Assembly (NCBI GenBank): GCA_003427395.1
Contig: BFEA01000013.1
Coordinates: 3,864,063-3,885,466, forward strand
Reading direction: 5' to 3'
DNA length: 21,404 nt
Source: Chara braunii
Lineage: Eukaryota; Streptophyta; Charophyceae; Charales; Characeae
Shown here: one piece after another, positions 1 to 9,245 of the stretch
How the letters are laid out: each line of letters begins with the position of its first letter
Position numbering within the stretch: position 1 is the first letter of the stretch
Program-made: the position numbers and the translations under genes
The notes under the pieces: generated by a model
Told to the model about the DNA's origin: nothing
Databases searched by the model: none
What the model saw: the letters and a program-made list of their open reading frames with translations, nothing else

Positions 1-159
1 CATCACCTACACCCATCCACCATAGCCGGACACCCCAACCCTTCTTCAACCTTCATCACCTACACCCATCCACCATAGCCGGAAGCCCCAACCCTTCTTC
101 AACCTCCATCGCGTACACCCATCGACCATAGCCGGACATTCCAACCCTCCCTCGCTTAT
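1..159. repeat. 53-bp minisatellite, about three copies
   Basis: Three consecutive units start at 1, 54 and 107 with a constant 53-bp spacing. Each contains the shared word CCATAGCCGGA; the third copy is more diverged, especially in its second half. The array runs off the left edge of the window, so its true length is unknown. No coding potential is evident. Confidence 0.92.
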
Positions 160-275
160 CACCTTCCCCGTCTGATCGAGAGCCTTAAGGGGCCGCAGGG
201 GGGTGCACGGAGCTCCGAACGGAATCGGTTAAGGTATGTCAATGAGCAAGGTCGATTAGGATGTGAAACTTCTTG

Positions 276-297
276 CTCTCTCTCTCTCTCTCTCCAT

Positions 298-358
<61 letters not shown>
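276..358. repeat. (CT)n microsatellite
   Basis: A run of TC dinucleotides is interrupted once near 295-300 by a short non-repeat word and once by a G near 328. Reading frames through it give artificial Leu/Ser or Arg/Glu repeats and are not genes. Confidence 0.97.
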
Positions 359-359
<1 letters not shown>

Positions 360-362
<3 letters not shown>

Positions 363-3273
363 TGCGCCTTCCTCCATTCCTTCTAAACTCTTTAACCCTT
401 AACCCTTTCGTCACCCCTTCCCCCCCCCCATGGCATGTGACTAACCTCCACCCTCACCTGTTACATTGCCAGGGAACGAAGGGGAAGGAACTTAGTCCTC
501 ACTTGGTGGAAAGCGAGCGCAAGGGAAGGGTCGTCGGTCCCTTGTGCCACCAAGAAGGGAAGGATACGGAACTGTTGAGAGCAATTGCGAAAGCGGAAAG
601 GAGTGCTGATTTTGGANGAGGTCAGTTTGACTCAACCACCTCCCCCGACTGCATGACTAAGGTGAACGCATGGGCTGCTTGAGGGAAGGGAGGGGCAAGA
701 AAACCAAGGGACCATGGAAGGGAAAGGGGAACTTAGCCTCGCAGGAAGGGGCAATGTGTTGACCCCAATGGGGATTGTTCTTGGACATTTGTTTTTGTGT
801 GGTCGTGCACAGGTGAGTAGCTTGGGACTATTCAGACGGGCTGGATCAACGGATGAGGACTAGAATGGGAGATTTGGCTATGGGAAAAGGACTTGGACCC
901 GGCTTAAGTCGTGGGTGCGGGTTGAGTTTGAGACCGGTACTTGGCTGAATGTTTGACGCATGGACTCGGCTTGCGTGGGATTGCATGAAAAGTCTCTCTC
1001 ATGTGCGATGCGACGCCTGAAAAGACTAAGGGCGGTCTTTGGTAGGTGGATGTGATGCTAGCGGTTCTCGCAAAAAAACAAGGGGAGAATATTGCGGCTA
1101 GGGGTTCGGGCGACGCGGCCCTACCCCAAGGATGCCGCCGGGGCTGCCGAGGGCCCCTAGGCTTAGTGAAAAGGTGCGTGGCCCAATGGATGACGCTTGG
1201 TCTGCGCACGATAAGAAGATGAGAACTCAATGAAGTCCCTGGACTGCCTGCGTATTGGAAGGAGCAATTGCCTGGTCAGACCTTAATGAATCAAGAAAAC
1301 GCCACGAGTGCCAAAGAGCTACCATGTTGACGCGAGAGCGGAGCTACATCCCCTAATGTAAAGCCCTCTTGCAACTGCCCCCCCCCCATCCATCTCAAAG
1401 CACTAGGTGGGGGTGCCCCTGGGAGGAACGACCTGCGCCCTGAGCGTGAGCGTGGGCGGGTCGAGCCAAGTGGGACCCGCAGTGGGGTCGACCAAGGTTT
1501 GAAAGTCCTTCAGGGTACGGCCCCTACAAAAATGGTGGAGGTGACGGGTATTGGGTTAAACTGACCCATACGGTCTCGAGGGGGGCGCCCGACGCATGAC
1601 CGAGAACACAAACATAAAGATAAGGAATATGGACTTGTGTATGCTATATCCTTTGAGAGAATAAGACTTGAGGGTGCCTGGGCGCATGGCAGGGCCAGGC
1701 CTGGAGGAGGAACATGCATGTTTGCACTTTTACTCAGCCGTCTCCTTTGGAGATGACTCTAGTCCTCCTTCCCTTGGACTGATCGTCAGGCCAGGGAAGC
1801 CTTGGGCAAGCCGCGGGTCGACCCTTCCTCTTCGTGCGAAAGAAGGGCTTCGGTTACTTGGCAGGCGATTGGGATTCCGGGCTAGTCCGGGTTCCAATGA
1901 AAACCCCGCGGCGGAGTGATCCGACCGACACGGGTGCTCTCTTTCCTTTTCTTCGGAGCCCAGTGGGCTCCATGCACCGCACTTAAATGCTTGAAGGAAC
2001 CTCATATGGACACAAAGGGGAAGCGAGAAGGAACAATCCTTCCCTATGAACGGACATACAAGTGAAGATAAGGGAACGAAGGGAGTTGCTAGACTCCGAG
2101 GAAAACTAGCTCACCTTTGAAGATGCTCACGAGAAGGAACCAGGCACTATGTATGGAAGTTAGGGGTGAGTGGCACCCACTGTCCTGAGTGAAAAATTGT
2201 GAGCAATGGGTAGGAAGCGCTGGGTGCACCAAGGGAAAAGCACTAGTTCTATGTGTGTCCCACTTGGGACTTGTGATTGCATGATGGGAATTTCGAGCGT
2301 CCTGCCATTTGGAAGGAAAGGATTGGTTTGCGCCGGTCGGTGCGGGATGCGGAATGGTCGTCCTCTTTGAAGTTCACTGGGTTCCGTGTGTGGGCCACCG
2401 GGCTGTCAGGCAAGGGTTGGTCTCGTCGGCTGATTAGTAGCATTCTCACCCGAGCGGTCCGAGCATGGCTCGATGATCTTGCCCACGTGGGGTGTGAAAT
2501 GTCTTCAGGCGGGGCGGCTGCTTGTCGGCAGACGGCAGGGGGACCACTGCATATGTGGCAAGGAAGGAGCCTCGGAAGCGATTAAAAGTTTATCCTAGCA
2601 TGGCTTGGAAAAAGCTGATTCTTGTCGGTCCGATGGAAGTGAATGCCTGGACGGCCGGCTCCAATGGCCTTACCGAGATGTGCGGGGTGGTTCCCGAGAT
2701 TAATGGTGGGTATACGAGCGGCAAGCCGGGATGGGGTATTCTGGGTAAGGAGGAAAGGGCGAATGCCTTGCCGAGACCTGGGTACCGCGCTCGCGACGAT
2801 TGAGATGTGCTTGAGGTATGGGGTAAAGCCCTGCCGATAGTAACAGTGGAGAGACCATTTCTGGGGAAAAGGTCGGTGAGGAGATGACCGACCTGTGTGT
2901 GATGTCTGCATGAGTTTTTTTTCCTTTGTGCCTCCCTCTGTAAGGTTGTCTGACGAATGTTGGAAGGGGAACTAAGTCTCTAGTCTATTCTCAACCCCTG
3001 CCTAAGCCTGCACGAGTGAGAGAACATGAGGAAGAGGCTGGATAGGAGTCGGAAAATGATGGAACCAAGAAGAAGGAATGCGGGCCACTGGCGATCGATT
3101 GGGGGTACGGTGGGACAATGGCACTTGGGAATTGGATAAGAAAAGTTAGGGAGACCCGGATGAGGGGTCTGAAAACAACTCTCATCTAGGAAAGGAAAAG
3201 TAAACCATGTGGCCATGAGGGGGCTGTGTGGTGCTCTCATGTGGAAAACAGGTTAAGTGCCGGGAAAAACAGG
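360..3273. other. Gene-poor region upstream of ORF A
   Basis: I see no convincing gene in this 2.9 kb. Open frames are short (at most about 110 codons), overlap each other on both strands, and show no recognisable domain. Small features include C runs near 421-429 and 1379-1387 and a near-perfect palindrome at 1955-1971 (arms GGAGCCCA/TGGGCTCC, one-base spacer). If the downstream ORFs belong to an LTR retrotransposon, its 5' LTR, primer-binding site and leader should lie here or further left. I could not identify a TG...CA terminus followed by a tRNA-complementary TGG site, nor a long match to the region after 14744. Confidence 0.6.
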
Positions 3274-4086
3274 ATGGCGGGATGGTTGTTGTCTCCTGTC
3301 TACTCTAGTGGTCCGGAAATGCCTATAGAGGTAAGGGATGGGGTATCTGTTGTTCTACCGGAAGAAGGGACGTGGACCGACCGAGAACCAGCCTATGAAA
3401 CCGTGATGCTAGACAAGAAGGACGCGTTCCTCTGGATAGAGACAATCTGGACCAAGGTCAGCCTGACAAGACTCTCACTTAGCTTGATGGACCTAGAATT
3501 CCGAGGAACGGTGGAGGCCCGAGGGTGGATCTACCTGTCTCAAGAAATGAAAAACGCAATGGTAGTGGGACTAGTATTGGGAACGACACCGGATCAGCTA
3601 TTTAGGCAAGCGGAACGGGAGGTGGTGTGGGCTGCTTGTCAGCGGGCTGAAATGGAGATGGAGAGGATGGAGGTGCGAGTGGAACTCGGGGACCGAAAAA
3701 ATATGAGAGGCCCCCTTAGGACAATGAGATGCGTGCTACCCCCGTTTCTGGTGGATGCAATCTTTGGGACCAGGGGTAGATTGAAGCGGATATGCCGGTC
3801 AATGACGCACCTGAGGTTGTACCAAGGCGCTAGGCAGGACTTCTTTAAATTGTCGGTGGAAGCAGGGCCGTTCGAAAGAAATTGGGAGGAAGAATTGGCT
3901 GAGGTGTTAAACCTCCTCAGCGCGGACGAAATTTTTTTTCCCAGCCCGGTGCATTGGCAGATAGTTTACCGAAACGTGGCAGCAGGGGAAAACTTCTTGG
4001 AAGGGGTGAAAAAGATGTTCCTAGACGAGGAGGAGGATTTTAGTGATGAGGAGGACAGGGACGAGATAGAGGACTGGGACTTTTGA
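3274..4086 (+). CDS. ORF A: first member of a tandem paralogous family, function unknown
   Basis: Intact 270-residue ORF. An in-frame ATG exists 48 nt upstream (3226), but I chose 3274 because its context (gATGGC) matches ORFs B, C and D and gives the same Met-Ala start. I recognise no known domain. Blocks shared with B-D: SVVLP (residues 25-29), FLWIETIW (52-59), IYLS (86-89), VRVELG (134-139), LPPFLVDAIFG (155-165), FFKLSVEAGPF (190-200) and a C-terminal AAGENFLEGVKKMF segment. It is the most divergent copy: the LSExGW core of its sisters is replaced by LSQEMK. The extreme C-terminus is strongly acidic (DEEED, DEEDRDEIED). There is no signal peptide and no hydrophobic stretch long enough for a membrane span. 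It is followed 52 nt later by ORF B. A good splice-donor-like word (GAG|GTAAGG) lies at 3328-3336 inside it. Confidence 0.8.
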   Translation: MAGWLLSPVYSSGPEMPIEVRDGVSVVLPEEGTWTDREPAYETVMLDKKDAFLWIETIWTKVSLTRLSLSLMDLEFRGTVEARGWIYLSQEMKNAMVVGLVLGTTPDQLFRQAEREVVWAACQRAEMEMERMEVRVELGDRKNMRGPLRTMRCVLPPFLVDAIFGTRGRLKRICRSMTHLRLYQGARQDFFKLSVEAGPFERNWEEELAEVLNLLSADEIFFPSPVHWQIVYRNVAAGENFLEGVKKMFLDEEEDFSDEEDRDEIEDWDF

Positions 4087-4138
4087 GGGGGGCTTACCTG
4101 GGGAAAACGGGTTGTCGGCTATGTGCAGGTAGGGAACG

Positions 4139-4885
4139 ATGGCTCGGGATCTCGAATTGTGGGACTGCACATGGGAACCAAGACGAACCAGAAGGGGAGT
4201 AGAGATGTCAATACCACCGAGTAATGAATGGAAAGGGACCACATGTGATTGGCGGGGGTATGAGATTGTGTCAAAACTATCGTACCTCTGCATAGAGCGT
4301 ATCTGGAATCCGTTGAGGGAAGAGGAAGGATGGGAGGAGATTGCGGAAGGAAGGGTGAAATCAGCTGGGACGATTGTTCTCTCGGAACAAGGCTGGCACC
4401 TGTTCTGCACGACGCTCGCTGCAGGGCAGAACCCGATGTGGCTTTTAAGGGACGCTGAGGCAAGGACTCGGCAGGCGGGGGAAAGTTTTGCTAATAAAGG
4501 GTGGGATACGGTTAGCAGTAGAGTCGTGATGGGAGGATGGAAGGAATTTAAACCGCCTGGCGCCCGAATCAAGACCTGGGTACCCAAGCTCGTGGCGGAC
4601 TGGTTTGGGGGTTTTGATCATGTAACAGAGGTAGCCGACACGATGGAGCGAATACACGTGAATTGCACATGGCTGACAGGGGAATTTTATAGGACATCCT
4701 TGAAATACGGGCCCTTCCACGGCGATACAGCCCGGGAGGTCCTCATCATTTTGGACATCGAAAGGAATGACCGGCAGGAGGTGGCCCCGAAAACTAGGGA
4801 GGCCATAATCCGCCATGAGGTAGCAACAACACCTTGCTATGTGGATGATGTGTTCAAACTGTTCGAAGTACTGTGGTTCGACTAA
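4139..4885 (+). CDS. ORF B: second member of the tandem paralogous family, function unknown
   Basis: Intact 248-residue ORF starting MARD in the context gATGGC. Blocks shared with A, C and D: VEMSIP (21-26), YLCIERIW (49-56), IVLSEQGWHLF (79-89) followed by LAAGQNP, RVVMGGWKEFK (128-138), WVPKLVADWFGG (147-158), FYRTSLKYGPFHG (183-195), EVLIIL, and near the end AIIRHEV then YVDDVFKLFE. No known domain, signal peptide or transmembrane helix is visible. The N-terminal region has a basic stretch (PRRTRRG, 14-20). The 8-mer TGTGCAGG lies at 4122-4129, ten nucleotides before the start codon, as also seen for ORF D and gag. It ends 121 nt before ORF C. Function cannot be assigned; the protein may bind nucleic acid or Gag, but nothing in the sequence shows it. 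Confidence 0.82.
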   Translation: MARDLELWDCTWEPRRTRRGVEMSIPPSNEWKGTTCDWRGYEIVSKLSYLCIERIWNPLREEEGWEEIAEGRVKSAGTIVLSEQGWHLFCTTLAAGQNPMWLLRDAEARTRQAGESFANKGWDTVSSRVVMGGWKEFKPPGARIKTWVPKLVADWFGGFDHVTEVADTMERIHVNCTWLTGEFYRTSLKYGPFHGDTAREVLIILDIERNDRQEVAPKTREAIIRHEVATTPCYVDDVFKLFEVLWFD

Positions 4886-5006
4886 GCGCAGGGAAGCTGT
4901 GGAGCCAGACAAATACGGCAAAATTGCTAAGCTTAGGGAATGGAATGTCTGGCCATTGTAGGGTTCAGCGCGGATCGCGAGCCGGGAGATCAAAGGCGAG
5001 CGCGCG

Positions 5007-5777
5007 ATGGCACGAAGAAGGACGTTCCTTGAGGAGCGCCCCTTGGGCATTGAACCGCCTAGGGAAGTACCGGGTGGGATAGAGGTTAGCCTGTTGGCAA
5101 CAGGCGAGGGACGACACCAGGTGGCGGATTGGGTCGGGGTCGAGCTTGTGGAAAATATGGTTTACTTAGTGACGGTTGAGGGGCGTGCGGATGAGAATGG
5201 GGAATGGAACCCGGACCCACGGGGGCACGTGCGTGTAGAAGGGCGGTTGTATGTATCAGAAAACGGGTGGAGGGAGTTTGGAGTTCGGCTGGCATATGGA
5301 GAAGACCCGTTGAGCATGTTTGAGGGGGCATGGCAGTTAGTATGGCGAGCGGGGTTTGAGTTTGCAGATCCGGGGGTTGACGATGTAATAGCAGACCTTA
5401 GGGTAGCCATGGTCGGAAGTTTTGAATTGCCTAGTGAAAATGTACGAATGAGGCTGCCGCCCTTCCTGCTGGAAAAGCTGGGCGGTTTGGAACCTTTTAG
5501 ACAAGCAGTAGCCGACCTCGCAAGCCTGGTGTATGAAGAGGCGATGGTACATCGAGAATACTACCGGGCCTTCCTAGAAATGGGCCCGTTTAGTGGGGAG
5601 CAGAAGTATGAGGTGTTGCGCATCCTGTGCGCTGTGTTTAGCACCAGGTCGAGGGTTCCGGTTGTGAGAAGTGAGGTTCTGTGGGGCATCGTCCGACGGG
5701 AGATAAACCAAGGAATGGCGTACGTAGATGATCTGTATCGATTATATGAGCAGACGGAGGAAGGGACAGGTTGGTAA
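5007..5777 (+). CDS. ORF C: third member of the tandem paralogous family, function unknown
   Basis: Intact 256-residue ORF starting MARRR in the context gATGGC. Shared blocks: GGIEVSLL (23-30), LYVSENGWREFGVRLAYGEDP (81-101), LRVAMVGSFE (131-140), LPPFLLEKLGG (150-160), YYRAFLEMGPFSG (185-197), EVLRIL, and IVRREI followed by YVDDLYRLYE at the C-terminus. The GPF triplet lies at 193-195, within ten residues of its position in A (198), B (191) and D (197). No known domain, signal peptide or membrane segment is visible. It lacks an exact TGTGCAGG upstream; the nearest comparable word is GTTCAG about 40 nt before the start. The 149-nt gap to ORF D holds no gene that I can see. Confidence 0.82.
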   Translation: MARRRTFLEERPLGIEPPREVPGGIEVSLLATGEGRHQVADWVGVELVENMVYLVTVEGRADENGEWNPDPRGHVRVEGRLYVSENGWREFGVRLAYGEDPLSMFEGAWQLVWRAGFEFADPGVDDVIADLRVAMVGSFELPSENVRMRLPPFLLEKLGGLEPFRQAVADLASLVYEEAMVHREYYRAFLEMGPFSGEQKYEVLRILCAVFSTRSRVPVVRSEVLWGIVRREINQGMAYVDDLYRLYEQTEEGTGW

Positions 5778-5926
5778 TAGGGCCAAGGTGAGGGGAAAGA
5801 AATAGAAGGGGAAAAGAAGTGCCATACTAGGAATCGGGGAGTTGTCCGGGCGAAAAATTGAAGACCAAGGGGAATAAGTAAATTAGCGTGTTGTTTAAAA
5901 CTGTGCAGGGGACTTCTAAGTCGGAA

Positions 5927-6712
5927 ATGGCAATGAGACGCGCCCGGATGCCGCGGCGACCCATGCACCCGCGACCACCCACGGAAATCGGAGGTGGATG
6001 GGAGGTGTCGCTCCCAGCACGCTACGCGATTCAAGGATTGGATGCCGAATGGAGAGCCGTGACCCTGGGAAGAGGACAGGCGTTCATGATGGTGGAATGT
6101 TTGTGGGATGGTATGAGGATTAACAGGGGACTGGGAGACGATCTGTATACTGATCTTAGGGTGACAGAGACCGTATACCTGTCAGAGCTCGGATGGCACA
6201 TGTTGGGGACGGAATTGGCACTAGGGCATGGGTTGTTGCCAATCTTCCAATGGGCTACTAGGGTACTAAACCGGGTAGGCCAGGAAGTGCGAGGGAGAAG
6301 AAGTGTGGGGTTAAGGACTCGAGTGGAGGTAGGAAGTTGGCAAGAGTTTAAGGCCTCAATTACCGGGCTAAGGTGTCGAGTACCTCGCTTCATGGTAGAC
6401 CTGGTATTCGGCAGCCTCGAGAGGGCAAGGGAGTTGGTGGACTCGACCCTGGTCTGGATCCACCTCTTCCGACCACAAACAACGAGCATGTTCTACGATG
6501 TGTCGGTCAGACATGGGCCGTTCTGGGGGAATCAAGCATGGGAGCTACTCGAATTACTCGAGATTCTGATATTCGGATTGCCCCAGCTGTCATTTGAAGA
6601 ATATGAGCCAATAATTATCAGGGAAATAGAGATGGGGGAAAATTACCTTGCGGGGGTGGCGGACTTGTTCGAGGAACCGGACGAGCAAGGCAGGCCTGAG
6701 GGACCAGCATGA
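5927..6712 (+). CDS. ORF D: fourth member of the tandem paralogous family, function unknown
   Basis: Intact 261-residue ORF. The frame opens at an earlier ATG (5888), but 5927 gives the gaaATGGC context and Met-Ala start common to the family. The N-terminus is very basic (MAMRRARMPRRP...), which could favour nucleic-acid binding or nuclear entry (inference). Shared blocks: WEVSLP (25-30), AFMMVECLW (52-60), VYLSELGWHML (83-93), RVEVGSWQEFK (132-142), RCRVPRFMVDLVFG (149-162), FYDVSVRHGPFWG (189-201), a Leu-rich helix LLELLEIL, and IIREIEMGENYLAGVADLFEE near the end. The C-terminus is acidic and proline/glycine-rich. TGTGCAGG occurs at 5902-5909, 18 nt before the start codon, and the frame stays open between the two. 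No known domain was recognised. Confidence 0.82.
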   Translation: MAMRRARMPRRPMHPRPPTEIGGGWEVSLPARYAIQGLDAEWRAVTLGRGQAFMMVECLWDGMRINRGLGDDLYTDLRVTETVYLSELGWHMLGTELALGHGLLPIFQWATRVLNRVGQEVRGRRSVGLRTRVEVGSWQEFKASITGLRCRVPRFMVDLVFGSLERARELVDSTLVWIHLFRPQTTSMFYDVSVRHGPFWGNQAWELLELLEILIFGLPQLSFEEYEPIIIREIEMGENYLAGVADLFEEPDEQGRPEGPA

Positions 6713-6747
6713 GAAAAACGTGTCAGGAAGAAGTAGGGAAATAAAGA

Positions 6748-7050
6748 ATGGGTACTAAGATAAGTAGGCAGCCATCAGCAAAAGAGAGGCAATGGTTGGA
6801 GTTCCGGCCGACCCAATGATGCGGATTGGAGGAACTCGGAAGACCACCCGCCCCAAAGATTCTGGGGCACCTTGGATGCCAATAAGCCAAAAAGGCCATC
6901 CCCAATAGGAAAGCCACTGGGCTCAGGTACCGCCCGAAGAATCAAAGCGAGGCAGTAATGAAATGCCAAAGCAGCGGCGGCAAGGCTCCGGTAGAAGAAA
7001 ACCTGAAGGACGCCCAGGGAGAGAAAAGTCAGAAGAGTCGTACTGATTAA
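6748..7050 (+). pseudogene. ORF E: small decayed ORF between D and gag
   Basis: A frame of 100 codons begins at ATG 6748 and ends at TAA 7048. It is interrupted by TGA at 6817 and TAA at 6883. The inferred product is basic and hydrophilic and has no visible similarity to the A-D family. Both internal stops could be single C-to-T changes from CGA and CAA. It is in the same frame as the start of gag, though a TGA at 7108 separates them, so a former gag leader peptide is also possible. A near match to the upstream 8-mer (TGTCAGG) lies at 6721-6727. Support is only the frame and its uniform composition. Confidence 0.35.
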
Positions 7051-7167
7051 TGTAAGACGCAAAAATATGGGAATAGGCGGGCTTTAGGGACGGGACTAGG
7101 GCAGTTATGAACAATCGGCCGCCTTTTCGCAAAAAAAAAAATTTCCATGTGCAGGCTAGGTAAAGAA

Positions 7168-9245
7168 ATGGCGACGGAGGAAGGGACCGATGACCAGCAG
7201 AGCGGAGGGAATCAGGGCACGAATGGGAATGGGGAACGAAACGAGGGATCAGCCAGGGATCGAGAGTCAGCCAAACTAGAAGAGACCCGAGAAGACGGAA
7301 AGGACGCCTCAATTGGAGAAAGCTCGGGGAAAGTTGGGGATAGCAAAAGGGGACTTCAAGAAAACAAGGAAAGGGGAAACGATATGAGAACAAGTCCTCG
7401 GAAATCAGCAGGAGCCACCCCTAAAAAGACGAAAGTCTTGGATACCAGTCATAAACTGGCAGAGATAGAGAAGCAGACCGCATAATTTAAGGCAAGACTT
7501 ATCGACCAGATGATGGTCGGGGATGAGCAGGACCTCTAGGACGCAGGGTCACATGAGGGACGCAGGGCCGGTCAGGACGAGGCTAGGTATGAGGGGAAGG
7601 ATGATAGTCACAAAGGAACGCCTAGCAAGAAGGGGAAGGACAAGAGAGACCCCCCGGCGGAAGGAACGGAAAACGAAATGCCCCACCCGTCATTGACAAC
7701 GGCACTAGCAGACCACCTGCCACGCCGAAAGTAACAGGGGCGTGTGACGGACTCTGGAGCCTTAGGGAGAGAGTGCTAGGATGGTTCGACCCAGAAGGAA
7801 CACCGAAAGCCAGGGAGAAGCAGAGGGAAAGCAAGGAAGGGGAAGGAGCCAGTACAGCCGGGGAAGCAGGTGGCTCCGAAGACCGTCTCAAGAAAGTAGT
7901 CGCCACCCTCAACAGGACACTGAACAAGAACCAGAGGTATCTCGCAGATGCAAAAAAGAAACTAACGTTCGATGGGGCCAACATTACGGAGTTTCTAATA
8001 GACTATGAGAACCTAGCAGCCTTACTGAAATGGACGGAAGAGGAAAAGATGGAGCACCTAGGACAACACGTACCGCTAAGTTTGGGAAGGGACATTATGA
8101 CCATCGTCGCCTCTAATGGATCCTGGAAAGAGACCAGAAATGAGATGATGAGGAAATACCTGAAGGCATAAAAAATGGCAACAGAGGCAGAATTAGCCGC
8201 AGTTCAGAGGAAAAACTATGCGACCTACAACGATTTCCTGAGAGCGTTTACGTTAGTGGCTCTGCGAATTCCCGGGGTAACGGACCGCATAATGAGTAAA
8301 TACTTCCTCAGGCAGTTCTCCGAATTTGATAAGGATAAGATTTTGTCAGCATACCAGCAGACCAGTAAGTTCGAATACACAAGAGATGTGGATTTCAGCA
8401 CCGTAACAGACCTGGCAGAAAAGACAGTGGTTACTGAGACGCTAACCGTACTTAAGGAAGGGGAGGTCATAGATCTGATCGGGAAGACAGGGGATAAGGT
8501 CAAGAAGGGGATAGAGAGCCTGCACGAACGGGTGCACGGGGTGGATAGCAAGATGGACAGAATGGAAAATGCACTGTTAGTAATGCAGGCGCAAGTGTCC
8601 AGACCCGCCCTCCCGCCCCAAGAAGCCGTGGTTCCGGCAGTTGTAGCAAACCGGGGGTTAGGCAGGAGGGACCCGGCCAACGAACAATGCAAGTATTGCA
8701 CCATGATCGGGCATTTCGTACGGGCCTGTCCGAGACTCAATCACGATATCGAGCGGCAGAGGTGCCGCAGGTCCCTCAAAGGCGAGATCCTCGGACCCAG
8801 GGGGGAGCGTGTCAATTGGAACTCGCCAGGAGGGATGCGGCGAGCCGTCATTCTCCTGAATAACCTAGAAATAGCTGCCGTAGAAGCAGAGCCGATAGTC
8901 GAGATTGTCTGGGACCAGCCAAGGGGACGGGGACCACAGGCCAATTTTATCCTAGAAGGCAATGGCCAAGATAAGGTGAATATCACCACTCGCCGGGCTG
9001 GCGCAGAAAAGAAGCTTATTCAAAATACTGTAATGGAAGAACCCGCAGGGACTAGCACTGGCCAGCAAGAGACCGAAGCCGGGGAACAAAAAAAGGTCTA
9101 TGGGAGGCCAAGGGAGGACGAACCGGTAGACAAGGCTACGACAACAAAGAAGAAGTTCAGGTATCAAATTCCGATCGTGACTTCGCTAGAAATCGATGGC
9201 ACCTTCAGTAAGCTACTGGGTACCATGGTATCGGTGTCCTTTTAG
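7168..9245 (+). pseudogene. gag: gag (capsid/nucleocapsid) of a Ty3/gypsy-type element, decayed
   Basis: Gag builds the virus-like particle that packages element RNA. The start at 7168 (gaaATGGC, MATEEG...) is preferred over an in-frame ATG at 7147. The N-terminal third is hydrophilic and low complexity, rich in G, E, N, K and S. TAA (7483) and TAG (7537) interrupt it, then the frame changes by -1 somewhere in 7626-7734. The second part runs in the new frame, with TAA at 8169 in the middle of the capsid-like helical region. A perfect CCHC zinc knuckle (C-x2-C-x4-H-x4-C) lies at 8688-8729. TAG at 9243 ends this segment, but the sequence continues sensibly beyond it in the same frame into protease. 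All four stops fit C-to-T changes. Gag-type family assignment is firm; this copy is not translatable as one protein. Confidence 0.85.
8688..8729 (+). other. CCHC zinc knuckle of Gag
   Basis: Reads CKYCTMIGHFVRAC, an exact C-x2-C-x4-H-x4-C retroviral-type zinc knuckle, the nucleocapsid element that binds the element's RNA. It is the clearest marker that the surrounding frame is Gag. Confidence 0.95.

Noticed and set aside
392-406. Telomere-like TAACCCTTAACCC word
   Set aside because: Only two imperfect units; no array.
263-682. 139-codon plus-strand frame
   Set aside because: Its first part is the (CT)n microsatellite read as Leu/Ser repeats, and the rest shows no domain.
904-3240. Several 60-110-codon frames on both strands before ORF A
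   Set aside because: They overlap one another, lack domains and show no consistent start context; expected by chance at this base composition.
3274-6712. ORFs A-D as envelope-like proteins
   Set aside because: No signal peptide, transmembrane helix or cysteine-rich ectodomain pattern; they also lie before gag rather than after pol.
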